A stretch of 64,000 nucleotides of DNA from Rhodopseudomonas julia (GCF_030813515.1 NZ_JAUSUK010000002.1:1054001-1118000), one strand, 5' to 3'; shown: positions 27,061 through 36,807, counted from the first letter of the stretch. Numbers and translations are program-made. Notes: a model not told the origin generated them from the sequence alone.

Positions 27061-28248
27061 TCAGGCCGCGATCGCCGCAAGAGCCTGCTCAAGGTCTGCG
27101 ATCTGGTCTTCGACGGCCTCCAGGCCGATCTGAAGACGGATCACCGGGCCTGCCTGCCAGGTTGTGACGCTTCGCGTCTCCCGCAGTTCCGCCAGGGTGG
27201 CCAGGCTCTCGAACCCGCCCCAGGAGAAGCCGAGGCCGAAGAGACGCAGGGCGTTCAGGAAGGTCGCGGCTTCGTCTTCGGTGCCGGCGAGCTCAAAGGC
27301 GAAGAGCCCGCTCGAGCGACCGAAATAGCGCTTCCAATTGTCATGCCCGGGACAGCTTTCCATCGCGGGGTGGAGAAGTCGGGCGACCTTCGGTTGGTTC
27401 GCCAGCCATTTCGCAACCTCAAGGGTCTGACCTTCGTGCTGATCCATGCGCAGCTTCATCGTGCGCAGGCCGCGCATGGCGAGGTAGATCTCGTCGGGAC
27501 CCGCCTGGACGCCAAGATTGGCGTGCGTTGCGGAGAGTTTCGGCCACATCCTTTCACTGGCGCTGATCGAGCCGATGAGCACGTCGGCATGGCCGCCGAC
27601 ATATTTGGTGCCCGCCTGAATGGAGAGGTCGAAGCCTTCGGCGATCGGCTTGTAGAGAAGCGGCGTTGCCCATGTGTTGTCGATCATCGTGACCGCGCCG
27701 GCGGCTTTGGCGAGTTCGAGCGTCGCGCCGAGATCCGGAACTTCGAAGGTGAGCGAACCAGGAGCTTCGACGAAGACTGCGTTCGCTCCGCCCTCGAGAC
27801 CCGACTTCAGAGTCTCGAGATCCATCGGATCGTAATAGCTTGTCCTCATCCCCCAACGCTTCAATGTCTGGTTGCAGAAACGTCGGGTCGGCCCATAGAC
27901 GTTGTCCGGCACGAGGATCTCTTCTCCGGCCGAGAGTGCCGACAAGATCGCCACCGTGACCGCGGCGAGGCCCGAAGGGACGAGGACCGTTCCGGCGGCC
28001 TCTTCGAGTTCGGTCCAGACCTCGTTGAAGGCCTCGATCGTCGGCGTGTTCATTAGACCATAGGCGTAGCGGCTCTCGCGCCGGCCTTTCATCTCGTCCA
28101 CGTCATTGAAGAGAACGGTCGATGCCCGAACCAGAGGCGGATTGATGAAGCCGTGAAATTCCTTGGGGTGGCGGCCGCCGTGGGTGACGAGAGTTGCCGC
28201 TTTGCGGGGGGTGTTGGACATGCCTGTCCGGGCCTTGTTTTCACTCAT
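27061..28248 (-). CDS. metC: Cystathionine beta-lyase
   Basis: The 395-residue PLP enzyme splits cystathionine into homocysteine, pyruvate and ammonia. Family marks are TLVTHGGRHPKEFHGFINPP at the N terminus, SRYAYGLMNTPT near residue 60, MIDNTWATPLLYKP, and the PLP lysine in SIQAGTKYVGGHAD. C-terminal GLGFSWGGFESLA is typical of MetC rather than MetB. It stands alone; the convergent LAB_N gene ends 49 bases away. An internal ATG ten codons on (MSNTPRKAATLV) is a possible alternative start. Confidence 0.93.
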   Translation of the reverse strand: MSENKARTGMSNTPRKAATLVTHGGRHPKEFHGFINPPLVRASTVLFNDVDEMKGRRESRYAYGLMNTPTIEAFNEVWTELEEAAGTVLVPSGLAAVTVAILSALSAGEEILVPDNVYGPTRRFCNQTLKRWGMRTSYYDPMDLETLKSGLEGGANAVFVEAPGSLTFEVPDLGATLELAKAAGAVTMIDNTWATPLLYKPIAEGFDLSIQAGTKYVGGHADVLIGSISASERMWPKLSATHANLGVQAGPDEIYLAMRGLRTMKLRMDQHEGQTLEVAKWLANQPKVARLLHPAMESCPGHDNWKRYFGRSSGLFAFELAGTEDEAATFLNALRLFGLGFSWGGFESLATLAELRETRSVTTWQAGPVIRLQIGLEAVEDQIADLEQALAAIAA

Positions 28249-28476
28249 GCGGATCTCCGCGTCATTTGATCGCCTCTCGAAATTGCCTCTGTTTGCCTCA
28301 GACGACCGCAGGGTCGCAGGCTTGACCGGGGCCAGTAGATAGCTTTCGATGGCCGCATGGACGGGGTTGCGTCAAGCGGCGTCTGGCAGGGAAGAGCGAG
28401 GCGGGTCTGCTTCGCTTTGGATGCATGACTGCAAATCACCGTTCTAAGAACCAAACCGGTGAACAGGAATCGTCAT

Positions 28477-29493
28477 ATGAAGAAATCCATCGTACCGCTC
28501 GTAGCCGGAGCGGCCCTCGCTGTGACGGCCGTCTCCGCGTCTGCGGCGACGCTCGACGACGTGAAGGCCAAAGGCTCCGTGCAATGCGGCGTGAGCCAAG
28601 GTCTTCCTGGCTTTTCGAACCCCGATGCCCAGGGCAATTGGTCCGGCCTCGACGTGGACACGTGCAAGGCGATCGCCGCCGCAATTTTCGGCAATGGTGA
28701 TGCCGCGAAGTTCACGCCTCTTTCGGCGAAAGAGCGCTTTACCGCTCTTCAGTCCGGCGAAGTCGACGTTCTCACGCGCAACACCACCTGGACGATGTCG
28801 CGCGATACCGATCTCGGGCTGAATTTCACCGGGGTGAACTATTACGACGGCCAGGGCTTCATGGTGCCGAAGGATCTCGGCGTGTCATCGGCTCTGGAGC
28901 TTTCGGGCGCCAGCGTCTGCACCAACACCGGCACCACGACCGAACTCAATGTCGCGGATTATTTCCGCAGCCATGACATGGATTACGAAGTGGTCGCCTT
29001 CGAGAAGGCCGACGAGGTCGTGGCCGCCTACGATGCCGGCCGCTGCGATGTCTACACGACCGATCAGTCGGGCCTTTACGCCCAGAAGCTGAAACTCACC
29101 AATCCGGATGACCACGTCATTCTGCCGGAGATCATCTCCAAAGAGCCGCTCGGCCCGGCCGTTCGCCAGGGCGACGACCAGTGGTTCAACGTCGTCAAGT
29201 GGACGCTGTTTGCGCTCATCAACGCCGAGGAGCTCGGTGTCACGCAGGACAACGTCGACGAGATGAAGAACTCCGATAATCCCTCGATCAAGCGCCTTCT
29301 CGGGACGGAAGGTTCGTTCGGCGAGTCGATTGGTCTCGACAAAGAGTGGGCGGTGAACGCGATCAAGGCCGTGGGCAATTACGGCGAGATGTTCGACCGC
29401 AATGTCGGCCCGGATACGGAGCTTGGCATCGACCGCGGGTTGAACAAGCTCTGGAGCGACGGCGGCCTGCAGTACGCGCCGCCGGTCCGCTAA
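28477..29493 (+). CDS. aapJ: General L-amino-acid binding protein AapJ
   Basis: The 338-residue periplasmic protein has a signal peptide ending in AVTAVSASA near residue 23. The mature start TLDDVKAKGSVQCGVSQGLP with GFSNPDAQGNWSGLDVDTC is diagnostic of AapJ/YhdW-type proteins. The remaining body shows LTRNTTWTMSRDTDLGLNFT and PLGPAVRQGDDQWFNVVKW. It binds a broad range of L-amino acids for AapQMP. The ATG at 28477 has GGAAT upstream; an earlier GTG would only add six residues. Confidence 0.96.
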   Translation: MKKSIVPLVAGAALAVTAVSASAATLDDVKAKGSVQCGVSQGLPGFSNPDAQGNWSGLDVDTCKAIAAAIFGNGDAAKFTPLSAKERFTALQSGEVDVLTRNTTWTMSRDTDLGLNFTGVNYYDGQGFMVPKDLGVSSALELSGASVCTNTGTTTELNVADYFRSHDMDYEVVAFEKADEVVAAYDAGRCDVYTTDQSGLYAQKLKLTNPDDHVILPEIISKEPLGPAVRQGDDQWFNVVKWTLFALINAEELGVTQDNVDEMKNSDNPSIKRLLGTEGSFGESIGLDKEWAVNAIKAVGNYGEMFDRNVGPDTELGIDRGLNKLWSDGGLQYAPPVR

Positions 29494-29503
29494 GAATAAA
29501 CAT

Positions 29504-29531
29504 GGGCCCGGCCGAGCGATCGGCCGGGCCC
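29504..29531 (+). terminator. Perfect 12-bp hairpin between aapJ and aapQ
   Basis: GGGCCCGGCCGA (29504-29515) and TCGGCCGGGCCC (29520-29531) pair perfectly around a GCGA loop. No T-run follows, so it is more likely an mRNA-stabilising or partly terminating structure that keeps binding-protein transcript in excess over the permeases, as in many ABC operons. Confidence 0.8.
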
Positions 29532-29592
29532 CTTGCCATCAAACCGGGCGCTCACGATCCGGGGTGGCATGGAACCTGCTAGCCGAGGGGAC

Positions 29593-30804
29593 ATGGCTGT
29601 TCAGGACGTATTGCCGAGCCGCAAAGGCTCGAGTGGATTTTCTGCACTCAACGATCAGCGCGTGCGTGGGGCGATTTTTCAGGTTCTCCTGATCGTCGCC
29701 ATCGTGAGTTTCGCCTGGTGGATCATCCACAACACCGCCGCCAATTTGCGGGCACAAGGCATCGGTTTCGGCTTCGGCATCTTGCGGGATTCGGCCGGTT
29801 TCCAGATCAATCAGACATTGATCGACTATCAGGAAACCTCGTCCTACGTCCGCGTCTACTTCGTCGGGCTGCTCAACACGCTGCTTGTGTCTTTCATTGG
29901 CGTGATCCTCGCTACGATCATCGGTTTTATCGTCGGGATCTCTCGCCTTTCCAAGAACTGGGTCGTGGCGCGGGCGGCCTATGTCTACATCGAAGTGTTG
30001 CGGAACATTCCGCTGCTGTTGCAGATCTTCATCTGGTATTTCGCAGTGCTGCGGCTCTTGCCGGCCAAGCGCGATGCGATCGATCTCGGACCCTTCGGGC
30101 TTCTCAACATCGCGGGCTGGTACGCGCCCAGTCCAGTTCTTGGGCGGGGCTTCGCGCTCGTGGTGGCTGCATTGGTCATAGGCATCGTCGCGACTTTCGT
30201 TCTTCGCGCCTGGGCAAGGCGGCGGCAGATGGCGACCGGCGAGATCTTCCCGCTCTTCCGCGTGGCGCTCGCTCTCATCGTAGGGTTGCCCCTCATTGCC
30301 TATTTTGTAGCCGGCTTCACGTTCGCCAATCCGCCATTCTCTTTGGAATATCCGACCCCGGGCAATTTCGGCCCGCGTGGCGGACTGCGTGTCTTTCCCG
30401 AATTCATCGGGCTTTTGATGGCGCTCAGCTTCTATACGGCGTCCTTTATCGCGGAGATCGTGCGCGCGGGGATTCTCGCTGTGCCGAATGGCCAGACAGA
30501 GGCATCTTATTCGCTCGGATTGCGGCCCGGTCACACTTTGCGGCTGGTGGTCATCCCGCAAGCCATGCGCGTGATCATACCACCGCTGACGAGCCAGTAT
30601 CTCAATCTGACGAAGAACTCTTCGCTTGCCGTCGCGATCGCCTATCCGGATCTCGTCTCGGTTTTCGCAGGGACTGCGCTCAACCAGACGGGGCGCGCCG
30701 TGGAGTTCATTCTCATCACCATGGCGACCTATCTGACGATCTCGCTTGTGACCTCGCTCTTCATGAACTGGTACAACCGCAGCGTCGCGCTGGTGGAGCG
30801 CTGA
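29593..30804 (+). CDS. aapQ: General L-amino-acid ABC permease AapQ
   Basis: The 403-residue membrane protein matches AapQ: the N-terminal LNDQRVRGAIFQVLLIVAIV, the long periplasmic insertion typical of this pair, NTLLVSFIGVILATIIGF, YVYIEVLRNIPLLLQIFIWY, and the EAA-like ASYSLGLRPGHTLRLVVIPQ. The start is not certain. ATG 29593 gives the usual AapQ N terminus, and ATG 29569 would add eight residues; both have G-rich sequence close by. It is followed after three bases by aapM. Confidence 0.94.
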   Translation: MAVQDVLPSRKGSSGFSALNDQRVRGAIFQVLLIVAIVSFAWWIIHNTAANLRAQGIGFGFGILRDSAGFQINQTLIDYQETSSYVRVYFVGLLNTLLVSFIGVILATIIGFIVGISRLSKNWVVARAAYVYIEVLRNIPLLLQIFIWYFAVLRLLPAKRDAIDLGPFGLLNIAGWYAPSPVLGRGFALVVAALVIGIVATFVLRAWARRRQMATGEIFPLFRVALALIVGLPLIAYFVAGFTFANPPFSLEYPTPGNFGPRGGLRVFPEFIGLLMALSFYTASFIAEIVRAGILAVPNGQTEASYSLGLRPGHTLRLVVIPQAMRVIIPPLTSQYLNLTKNSSLAVAIAYPDLVSVFAGTALNQTGRAVEFILITMATYLTISLVTSLFMNWYNRSVALVER

Positions 30805-30807
30805 GCC

Positions 30808-32193
30808 ATGTCCGATATCCAATCCCAAACCGACCTCGTTTTTGTCCGCGACGAGATGCTGTCACAGGCTTCGCCGCCGCATCGCGAGAGAGGGCTCGTG
30901 GGCTGGCTGCGCAAAAATCTCTTCTCGAGCTGGTCGAACACCCTTTTGACGTTGATCGCGCTTTACGTGATCTGGATCGTCGTCCCGCCACTTGTCGATT
31001 TCGCCTTGGTTCAGGCCGTATGGTCCGGCGACAGCCGCGATGTCTGCACCACGATCAACCAGGGCGGCATCCAACCGAACGGATGGTTCGGGGCCTGCTG
31101 GCCATATGTGAAAGACTATTTTGCCCAGTTCATTTATGGGCGTTATCCGCTGGAGGAGCGTTGGCGGGTCAACATCGTCTTTGCTCTCTTCGTCATTGGC
31201 GTCGTGCCGCTCCTCATTCCGACGGCACCCTTCAAGAGCATGAACCTGATCTATATGGCCGTCGTCTTTCCAGTCGCGGCACTCCTGCTTTTGACCGGCG
31301 GCCACATGGAATTCGCGGGCATGATCGGCATCGGGCGCGAGCTTGCGCCGCTCGGCAGCGGGCTCGATTTCTGGATCGAATATGCGCTTTTGACCCTGAT
31401 CGTGCTCGGGATCGCTTATGCGTGGGCGCGAGGAACCGGAGCACCGGCTGGTGGACTTTTGAAGCTCGTCCTCACGATTATGCTCGCGCTTGCTGCGGTC
31501 ATCTTCGTGCTCAGCCTCGATCTTGGGCTTGAGTTCGTTCCGACATCCATCTGGGGCGGATTGCTCGTCACCCTGGTGATCGCCATCACGGGTATTGCCG
31601 CCTCGTTGCCGCTTGGCATCGTGCTCGCTCTCGGTCGCCGATCCGACATGCCTATCGTGCGTTTCGTCTGCGTCGTCTTTATCGAATTCTGGCGCGGCGT
31701 TCCCTTGATCACCGTCTTGTTCATGTCCTCGGTGATGTTGCCGCTGTTTCTGCCGGAGGGTGTTTCCTTCGACAAGCTCCTGCGGGCGCTGATCGGTGTG
31801 GCATTGTTCTCGGCCGCCTATATGGCCGAGGTCATCCGCGGCGGACTGCAGGCGATCCCGAAAGGGCAGTACGAGGGCGCGGACGCGGTCGGTCTTGCCT
31901 ATTGGCAAAAAATGCGGCTCATCATTCTGCCGCAGGCGCTGACGCTCGTCATCCCGGGCATCGTCAACACCTTCATCGGTCTTTTCAAGGACACGACCCT
32001 CGTCTTGATCATCGGCCTGTTCGACTTTCTCGGCCAGATCCAGTCGAGCTTTACCGACCCCAGCTGGTCGACGCCGGTTCAGGCGACGACCGCCTATTTC
32101 TTTGCGGCCTGCGTCTACTGGATTTTCTGTTTTTCCATGTCACGGTATTCGATCTTCACCGAAAACCGTCTTCGCACTGGCCATGCGCGTTAG
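30808..32193 (+). CDS. aapM: General L-amino-acid ABC permease AapM
   Basis: The 461-residue membrane protein is the second AapJQMP permease. It has the long N-terminal part with WCP-like region ([20 protein letters not shown]) and [11 protein letters not shown], and C-terminal [39 protein letters not shown] and [20 protein letters not shown]. Family length is usually about 380-400; the extra 60 residues are mostly in the middle hydrophobic part. It lies between aapQ and aapP on one transcript. Confidence 0.94.
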   Translation: MSDIQSQTDLVFVRDEMLSQASPPHRERGLVGWLRKNLFSSWSNTLLTLIALYVIWIVVPPLVDFALVQAVWSGDSRDVCTTINQGGIQPNGWFGACWPYVKDYFAQFIYGRYPLEERWRVNIVFALFVIGVVPLLIPTAPFKSMNLIYMAVVFPVAALLLLTGGHMEFAGMIGIGRELAPLGSGLDFWIEYALLTLIVLGIAYAWARGTGAPAGGLLKLVLTIMLALAAVIFVLSLDLGLEFVPTSIWGGLLVTLVIAITGIAASLPLGIVLALGRRSDMPIVRFVCVVFIEFWRGVPLITVLFMSSVMLPLFLPEGVSFDKLLRALIGVALFSAAYMAEVIRGGLQAIPKGQYEGADAVGLAYWQKMRLIILPQALTLVIPGIVNTFIGLFKDTTLVLIIGLFDFLGQIQSSFTDPSWSTPVQATTAYFFAACVYWIFCFSMSRYSIFTENRLRTGHAR

Positions 32194-32204
32194 GAGCCCC
32201 TTTA

Positions 32205-33011
32205 ATGAGTGATACCGAGACAAGCGCCCCCGTCTCCGCAGAAGAGAACGGTGCGGCCGACATGATGGATGTGAATGCCGGTCCGGCTGTGGAGATGCGC
32301 GGCGTCAACAAATGGTTCGGCGAGTTCCATGTGTTGCGCGACATCAATCTGAATGTGCGCCGCGGCGAGCGCATCGTGGTCTGCGGCCCTTCGGGCTCTG
32401 GCAAGTCGACTATGATCCGCTGCATCAATCGGCTCGAAGAGCATCAGAAGGGCGACATCATCGTCGACGGCATCGAGCTCACCAACGACCTGAAGAAGAT
32501 CGACGAGATTCGTCGTGAGGTCGGCATGGTGTTCCAGCACTTCAATCTCTTCCCGCATCTCACGATCTTGGAGAATTGCACGCTGGCGCCGATCTGGGTG
32601 CGCAAGATGCCCAAGCGCGAGGCCGAAGAGGCGGCGATGCATTATCTGGAGCGGGTGAAGATCCCGGAGCAGGCCAACAAATATCCAGGACAGCTCTCAG
32701 GCGGCCAGCAGCAGCGTGTGGCGATTGCCCGCGCTTTGTGCATGAACCCGCGCATCATGCTCTTTGACGAGCCGACCTCCGCCCTTGATCCGGAGATGAT
32801 CAAAGAGGTGCTCGACGTGATGGTCGATCTCGCCAAATCCGGCATGACCATGCTCGTCGTCACGCATGAGATGGGCTTTGCGCGCCAGGTGGCGAACCGG
32901 GTCATCTTCATGGATGCCGGTCAGATCGTCGAACAGAACGAGCCCGAGCAGTTCTTCACGAATCCTCAGCACGACCGCACCAAGCTCTTCCTGTCGCAAA
33001 TCCTGCACTGA
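32205..33011 (+). CDS. aapP: General L-amino-acid ABC ATPase AapP
   Basis: The 268-residue ATPase has Walker [11 protein letters not shown]-loop [13 protein letters not shown], signature [15 protein letters not shown], Walker [13 protein letters not shown] and H-loop [14 protein letters not shown]. The N terminus carries a 25-residue acidic, Ala-rich extension before [16 protein letters not shown]. The start at 32205 is chosen by TAGGAG at 32191-32196, which overlaps the aapM stop. It completes the transporter. Confidence 0.95.
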   Translation: MSDTETSAPVSAEENGAADMMDVNAGPAVEMRGVNKWFGEFHVLRDINLNVRRGERIVVCGPSGSGKSTMIRCINRLEEHQKGDIIVDGIELTNDLKKIDEIRREVGMVFQHFNLFPHLTILENCTLAPIWVRKMPKREAEEAAMHYLERVKIPEQANKYPGQLSGGQQQRVAIARALCMNPRIMLFDEPTSALDPEMIKEVLDVMVDLAKSGMTMLVVTHEMGFARQVANRVIFMDAGQIVEQNEPEQFFTNPQHDRTKLFLSQILH

Positions 33012-33035
33012 TTGTCGGCAGGGGCGATTGATTAT

Positions 33036-33061
33036 CGGCCGAGCCGGCGGCGGCTCGGCCG
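33036..33061 (+). terminator. Hairpin after aapP
   Basis: CGGCCGAGCC (33036-33045) pairs perfectly with GGCTCGGCCG (33052-33061) around GGCGGC. It lies 25 bases after the aapP stop and probably ends the aap transcript, although no T-run follows. The rest of 33062-33252 shows no gene. Confidence 0.65.
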
Positions 33062-33252
33062 CGTTGCGACGTTCGGCAGACGAGCTGTTGCCTGTTCTCC
33101 GCAGTCTGCGCGGCTGCGGGCCTGGGAGGTTGGCGGCGAACCGTCGAGCACAATTTGAGGCAGCTAGGAAGTTATTCAAACTGCTGGCGATTATGGCGGA
33201 ACTGAGGAGTTCGCAGGGCGTTTGAAGCGGGTAGCAGACACCCGCCAGGCCC

Positions 33253-34446
33253 ATGACTTTAACCGATTCCGAAGCTGACGATCGTCCCTCGGAGGCGACG
33301 CCCCCACAAGCTGATGCTCCTGTCGAACCTCAGCGCCAGAGCGCGCCGTGGCCGCTGACCGGTCTGTTTCTGATCGCTCTCGTCGGTGCCTTATATCTGG
33401 CGAAGGGCTTCTTTCTGCCGGTCGTTCTGGCGTTTCTGTTCGCGCTCGTCTTGAGCCCCGTGGTGCGCTTTTTCTCTCGCCGGGGGATCGCGGAGTGGGT
33501 GACGGCAGCGCTTCTCGTCTCGTCCACTTTCATCATGCTTGTCGGCGGTTCCTACATACTGAGCGATCCGATCGGGGAATGGGTCGATCGTGCGCCCAGC
33601 ATCGCGCGGGAGATGGAGCGAAAAGTCGGGTATCTGCGTGGCTCTGTCGAGCAGCTGCAGCGTGCGTCCAAGGAGGTGGATAAGTTCACCACTGGCAAGG
33701 GGGGCGCTGCGCCCGGCGCGGCTCAGGAGGTGGTTCTGCGGGAGCCGGGGCTCTTGTCGGATGTCGCGACCAGCACGCCCGATATCCTGGCGCGCGTTCT
33801 CCTGTGCCTCGTGCTGCTCTTCTTCCTACTTGCGTATTCGGAGCTCTTCTACGTCAAGCTCGTTCGATCGATGCCGTCCCTCAGTGACAAAAAGCGGGCA
33901 TTGAGGATCGCTCACGACATCGAGCGCGAGCTCTCCCGCTATCTCTTCACCGTCACCTTCATCAATACGATGCTGGGCATTGCGATCGGCTCTGGCATGT
34001 GGGTTATCGGCATGCCCAACCCCGTGCTTTGGGGCATCTTGGCGACGTTGCTGAATTTCATCCCCTATGTCGGGTCGATGATGGGCATCGTGCTTTCCGT
34101 CGTGGTCGGCATCGTGACCTTCCCGACCCTCAGCGAGGCTTTCTACCCGCCGCTCGTCTATCTCTTCTTCACGGCAGTGGAAGGCAATTTCATTACACCG
34201 CTGGTGGTCGGTCGGCGCCTTGAGATGAACCCGGTGGCAGTGTTCCTGTCGATCGCCTTTTGGGGGTGGCTGTGGGGCTTCGTCGGCATGTTCATGGCCG
34301 TGCCGCTTCTGGTGGCGATCAAGATCTTTGCCACGAATATCCCGAGCCTTGGAGCGGTTGCAGAGTTTCTCTCCGGCGATCCGAGGCGGCCTGTCGAGGA
34401 GCCGGATGACGACGAGGGCGAAGCGAGTGCACCGAGCAGTGGATAA
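33253..34446 (+). CDS. AI-2E family transporter (PerM/TqsA-like)
   Basis: The 397-residue protein has about eight membrane helices in the AI-2E layout: a hydrophilic, Pro-rich N terminus of 30 residues, two helix pairs, a soluble stretch of about 80 residues rich in charged residues (RAPSIAREMERKVGYLRGS), then LRIAHDIERELSRYLFTVTF, GILATLLNFIPYVGSMMGIV and VEGNFITPLVVGRRLEMNPV. The family includes autoinducer-2 exporters and Na+/H+ antiporters, so the substrate is open. It is a single gene that ends four bases before the convergent MarR gene. Confidence 0.9.
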   Translation: MTLTDSEADDRPSEATPPQADAPVEPQRQSAPWPLTGLFLIALVGALYLAKGFFLPVVLAFLFALVLSPVVRFFSRRGIAEWVTAALLVSSTFIMLVGGSYILSDPIGEWVDRAPSIAREMERKVGYLRGSVEQLQRASKEVDKFTTGKGGAAPGAAQEVVLREPGLLSDVATSTPDILARVLLCLVLLFFLLAYSELFYVKLVRSMPSLSDKKRALRIAHDIERELSRYLFTVTFINTMLGIAIGSGMWVIGMPNPVLWGILATLLNFIPYVGSMMGIVLSVVVGIVTFPTLSEAFYPPLVYLFFTAVEGNFITPLVVGRRLEMNPVAVFLSIAFWGWLWGFVGMFMAVPLLVAIKIFATNIPSLGAVAEFLSGDPRRPVEEPDDDEGEASAPSSG

Positions 34447-34450
34447 CGCG

Positions 34451-34966
34451 TCACTCTTTCCGGGGCTTCGCCTTTCGCTGCCTCGCAGGCCTGGTGGGCT
34501 GCGGGGGCGGGGTGGGGTGGTCTTCCGCCAGCTCCTTGAGGGAGTCCGATAGGGCAAAGTTCACATGCGCAAGCATTTGCGCGAACTTCTCTCGGTCGGC
34601 CTGCTTCCAGGCTCCGAATAGCGTTTCGATACGTCCAAGCCGTGCAAGGCGCATCGTCTCGGCGCTCTCGGCGCCAAGCCGCGTCCGCTCGATCAGGGTG
34701 CTGCGCCCGTCGGCTGGGTTCTTGACGCGGCGGATCAGGCGCCGCCGCTGCATAGCGGCGATCTGCCTTGTGACGGTCGAATCGTCGAGATCAAGGTGGT
34801 GGGCGAGATCCGTGACGCTCGCAGGGCCCTCGCGCAATTGCAGCAGCAAAAGATAGTGGGCGCGCTCAAGGGGATAGCCGCGCTTGCGGTGGACCGCCTC
34901 CAGCCTTCGCGCAAAGAACGCCAGCTCGCGTTCCAGCTTCTCGATCACCGCTGTCGCCTCAGTCAT
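34451..34966 (-). CDS. MarR family transcriptional regulator
   Basis: The 171-residue protein carries a winged helix-turn-helix typical of MarR: RAHYLLLLQLREGPASVTDL, then DSTVTRQIAAMQRRRLIRRV and KNPADGRSTLIERTRLG, the beta-wing. The C terminus ends in a basic tail (PPPQPTRPARQRKAKPRKE). It is divergent from the MFS-Usp gene. The 112-base gap between them holds two copies of TGTATCATACA, the probable operators, so it likely represses both genes until a small molecule releases it. Confidence 0.92.
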   Translation of the reverse strand: MTEATAVIEKLERELAFFARRLEAVHRKRGYPLERAHYLLLLQLREGPASVTDLAHHLDLDDSTVTRQIAAMQRRRLIRRVKNPADGRSTLIERTRLGAESAETMRLARLGRIETLFGAWKQADREKFAQMLAHVNFALSDSLKELAEDHPTPPPQPTRPARQRKAKPRKE

Positions 34967-35000
34967 ACCAACCTCCCGCCCAGCGCGGCCTTTAAACTAT

Positions 35001-35013
35001 CTGTATCATACAG
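35001..35013. promoter_or_regulatory. MarR operator candidate 1
   Basis: CTGTATCATACAG is a perfect palindrome around a central C. It lies 35 bases before the marR start and 66 before the MFS gene. The core TGTATCATACA recurs at 35045-35055. Confidence 0.7.
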
Positions 35014-35044
35014 CTTGTTCTCGGATGCCGACCGCGCATATGCT

Positions 35045-35055
35045 TGTATCATACA
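35045..35055. promoter_or_regulatory. MarR operator candidate 2
   Basis: TGTATCATACA is the second copy, starting exactly 43 bases (about four helical turns) after the first core at 35002. It lies 23 bases before the MFS start. The identical sequence and same-face spacing suggest cooperative binding. Confidence 0.7.
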
Positions 35056-35078
35056 CCTACTTTTGACTCAGGGTTCGT

Positions 35079-36734
35079 ATGTCCGCCAATTCCGCATCCC
35101 CCCATTTTTTGGATCAGCCAAAAGCTGTATGGGCGACGGCTTTCGCATGTGTCGTCGGCTTCATGTCGATCGGCCTGGTCGATCCCATTCTCACCTCGAT
35201 CGCAGCGGGCCTCAACGCATCCCCCAGTCAGGTATCGTTGCTGTTTACCAGCTACTTTTTCGTCACCTCCGTGATGATGCTGGTCACGGGGTTCGTTTCC
35301 AGTCGGTTGGGCGGTCGCAAGACGTTGATGGTGGGGGCACTCCTCATCGTTACGTTCTCCGCTCTTGCCGGAACCTCGCAATCGGTTGGCGAGCTGGTCG
35401 CGTTCCGAGCCGGGTGGGGCCTTGGCAACGCGTTTTTCGTGGTCACCGCTCTGTCCGTCATCGTTGCCTCCTCCCGCGGCGGCACAGCGGCAGCAATTTT
35501 GATGTACGAAGCCGCGCTCGGTCTCGGTATCTCAGCCGGGCCTCTCCTCGGCGCCGCACTTGGCGGTATGTCCTGGCGTTACCCCTTCTTCGGGACGGCG
35601 ACATTGATGGCGATCGGCTTCGTCGCCGTCGCGGTGCTTCTTCCGGAACTGCCGAAGCCCAAGGAGAAGATCGCGATCACCGCGCCTCTCAAGGCGCTTC
35701 GCCAGCCGGGTCTTTTGACGACCGCGGTTGCGGCAGCTTTCTACAATTACGCCTTCTTCACGGTCCTCGCCTTCGTCCCCTTCGTTCTGCAAATGTCGGC
35801 ACATGCGGTCGGATTGATTTTTTTCGGATGGGGGCTCCTGCTTGCGGTGTTTTCAGTTCTCGTCGCGCCGCGTCTGCAGGCGCGGCTGAGCGCTCCGCTC
35901 CTGCTCGCAGCATGTCTCGTTCTCTTCGCTGTCTTGCTCATGGTCATGGCTTTCAGCTCGGTTGAGATCGTTGCCGCTTGCGTGGTGCTTTCGGGCGCCT
36001 TGATGGGGGTCTGCAACACGGTCTTCACGGAGATGGCGCTGGAAGTCTCGACGGTTCCAAGACCGGTCGCCTCGGCCGCTTACAACTTCGTGCGGTGGTT
36101 CGCGGGCGTCGTCGCGCCCTATGCCGCGCCGCTTCTGGCGGAAAGTTTTGGCGCCCACATGGCCTTTTACGTAGCCTGTGTGGCCGCGCTCATTTCACCG
36201 ATCGTGCTCTTTGCCCGGCGAAGCAGTCTCGGCCGTTATTCGGGATTGCGGGAAGGGGCCGGTGAGGCTCTTGGAGCCGTGCCGCCGATTGCGGCTCTCG
36301 CCGCGGTTGATGGAACGGACCAGGACTGGGGGGTTCTCAAGCGTGCTGCCGAGATCGCGCCGAAAGACGAGACCGTCTTCGTGCTGCATGTGCGCCCCTT
36401 CGAGGTGGTGGACGAAGACGCAGTCGATGCCGAGAGCGAGGCTGAGGCGGCGGCCGTTTTGGACCGCGCGCTCGTCTTTCTGCAAAAGCAGGGCGTGAGC
36501 GCAGAAGGAGAGGTGGTGGAGGCTGGCGCCGTTCATGTCGCACAGACCATTCTGGGCCGCGCAGAGGCAGTCGATGCCCCCATCCTGGTGATCGGGGAGC
36601 GGCACCGGGACGATATCGGAAATCTCGTCCACGGGAGCGTTGCCGACGCGATGGAACGTCAGGTTGAGCAGGGGCTGCGCCTCCTTACCGTAGCCGCGCC
36701 CGAGCTGCTCCGGGATGGTGCGACCGCCCGCTGA
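35079..36734 (+). CDS. MFS transporter with C-terminal universal stress (Usp) domain
   Basis: The 551-residue protein joins a 12-helix major facilitator (about residues 15-385) to a soluble UspA domain (about 400-540). The MFS part has motif A-like FVSSRLGGRKTLMVGALLI and LGISAGPLLGAALGGMSWRY, as in drug-efflux families. The Usp part reads ALAAVDGTDQDWGVLKRAAE, then VFVLHVRPFEV, and ends with LVIGERHRDDIGNLVHGSVA, which resembles the ATP-binding G-2X-G-9X-GS motif but is not exact. The fusion suggests efflux tuned by nucleotide or stress state; that is inference. Regulation by the divergent MarR is likely from the twin operators in its promoter. Confidence 0.88.
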   Translation: MSANSASPHFLDQPKAVWATAFACVVGFMSIGLVDPILTSIAAGLNASPSQVSLLFTSYFFVTSVMMLVTGFVSSRLGGRKTLMVGALLIVTFSALAGTSQSVGELVAFRAGWGLGNAFFVVTALSVIVASSRGGTAAAILMYEAALGLGISAGPLLGAALGGMSWRYPFFGTATLMAIGFVAVAVLLPELPKPKEKIAITAPLKALRQPGLLTTAVAAAFYNYAFFTVLAFVPFVLQMSAHAVGLIFFGWGLLLAVFSVLVAPRLQARLSAPLLLAACLVLFAVLLMVMAFSSVEIVAACVVLSGALMGVCNTVFTEMALEVSTVPRPVASAAYNFVRWFAGVVAPYAAPLLAESFGAHMAFYVACVAALISPIVLFARRSSLGRYSGLREGAGEALGAVPPIAALAAVDGTDQDWGVLKRAAEIAPKDETVFVLHVRPFEVVDEDAVDAESEAEAAAVLDRALVFLQKQGVSAEGEVVEAGAVHVAQTILGRAEAVDAPILVIGERHRDDIGNLVHGSVADAMERQVEQGLRLLTVAAPELLRDGATAR

Positions 36735-36751
36735 AAATAGGTCTCAACGAA

Positions 36752-36776
36752 AATGGGCCCGCCGTGGCGGACCCAT
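36752..36776. terminator. Bidirectional terminator between MFS-Usp and OmpA-like genes
   Basis: TGGGCCCGCC and GGCGGACCCA pair with one mismatch around a two-base GT turn. A-rich sequence flanks the left side and ATT the right, so it can serve the convergent genes from both directions. Confidence 0.75.
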
Positions 36777-36807
36777 TGGTGAGAGGCAGCGCTCGAAGAG
36801 AGGCTAC

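Noticed and set aside
28245-28454. 69-codon minus-strand frame upstream of metC
   Set aside because: No family resemblance and it overlaps the metC start; probably chance in the intergenic region.
29504-29531. Operon break between aapJ and aapQ at the perfect hairpin
   Set aside because: The gene order is a known transporter operon and no T-run follows the stem, so partial attenuation or mRNA stabilisation is more likely than full termination.
29718-31532. 604-codon frame across aapQ and aapM
   Set aside because: It is an alternative frame of two clear permease genes, with Arg/His/Ser-rich composition typical of shadow frames.
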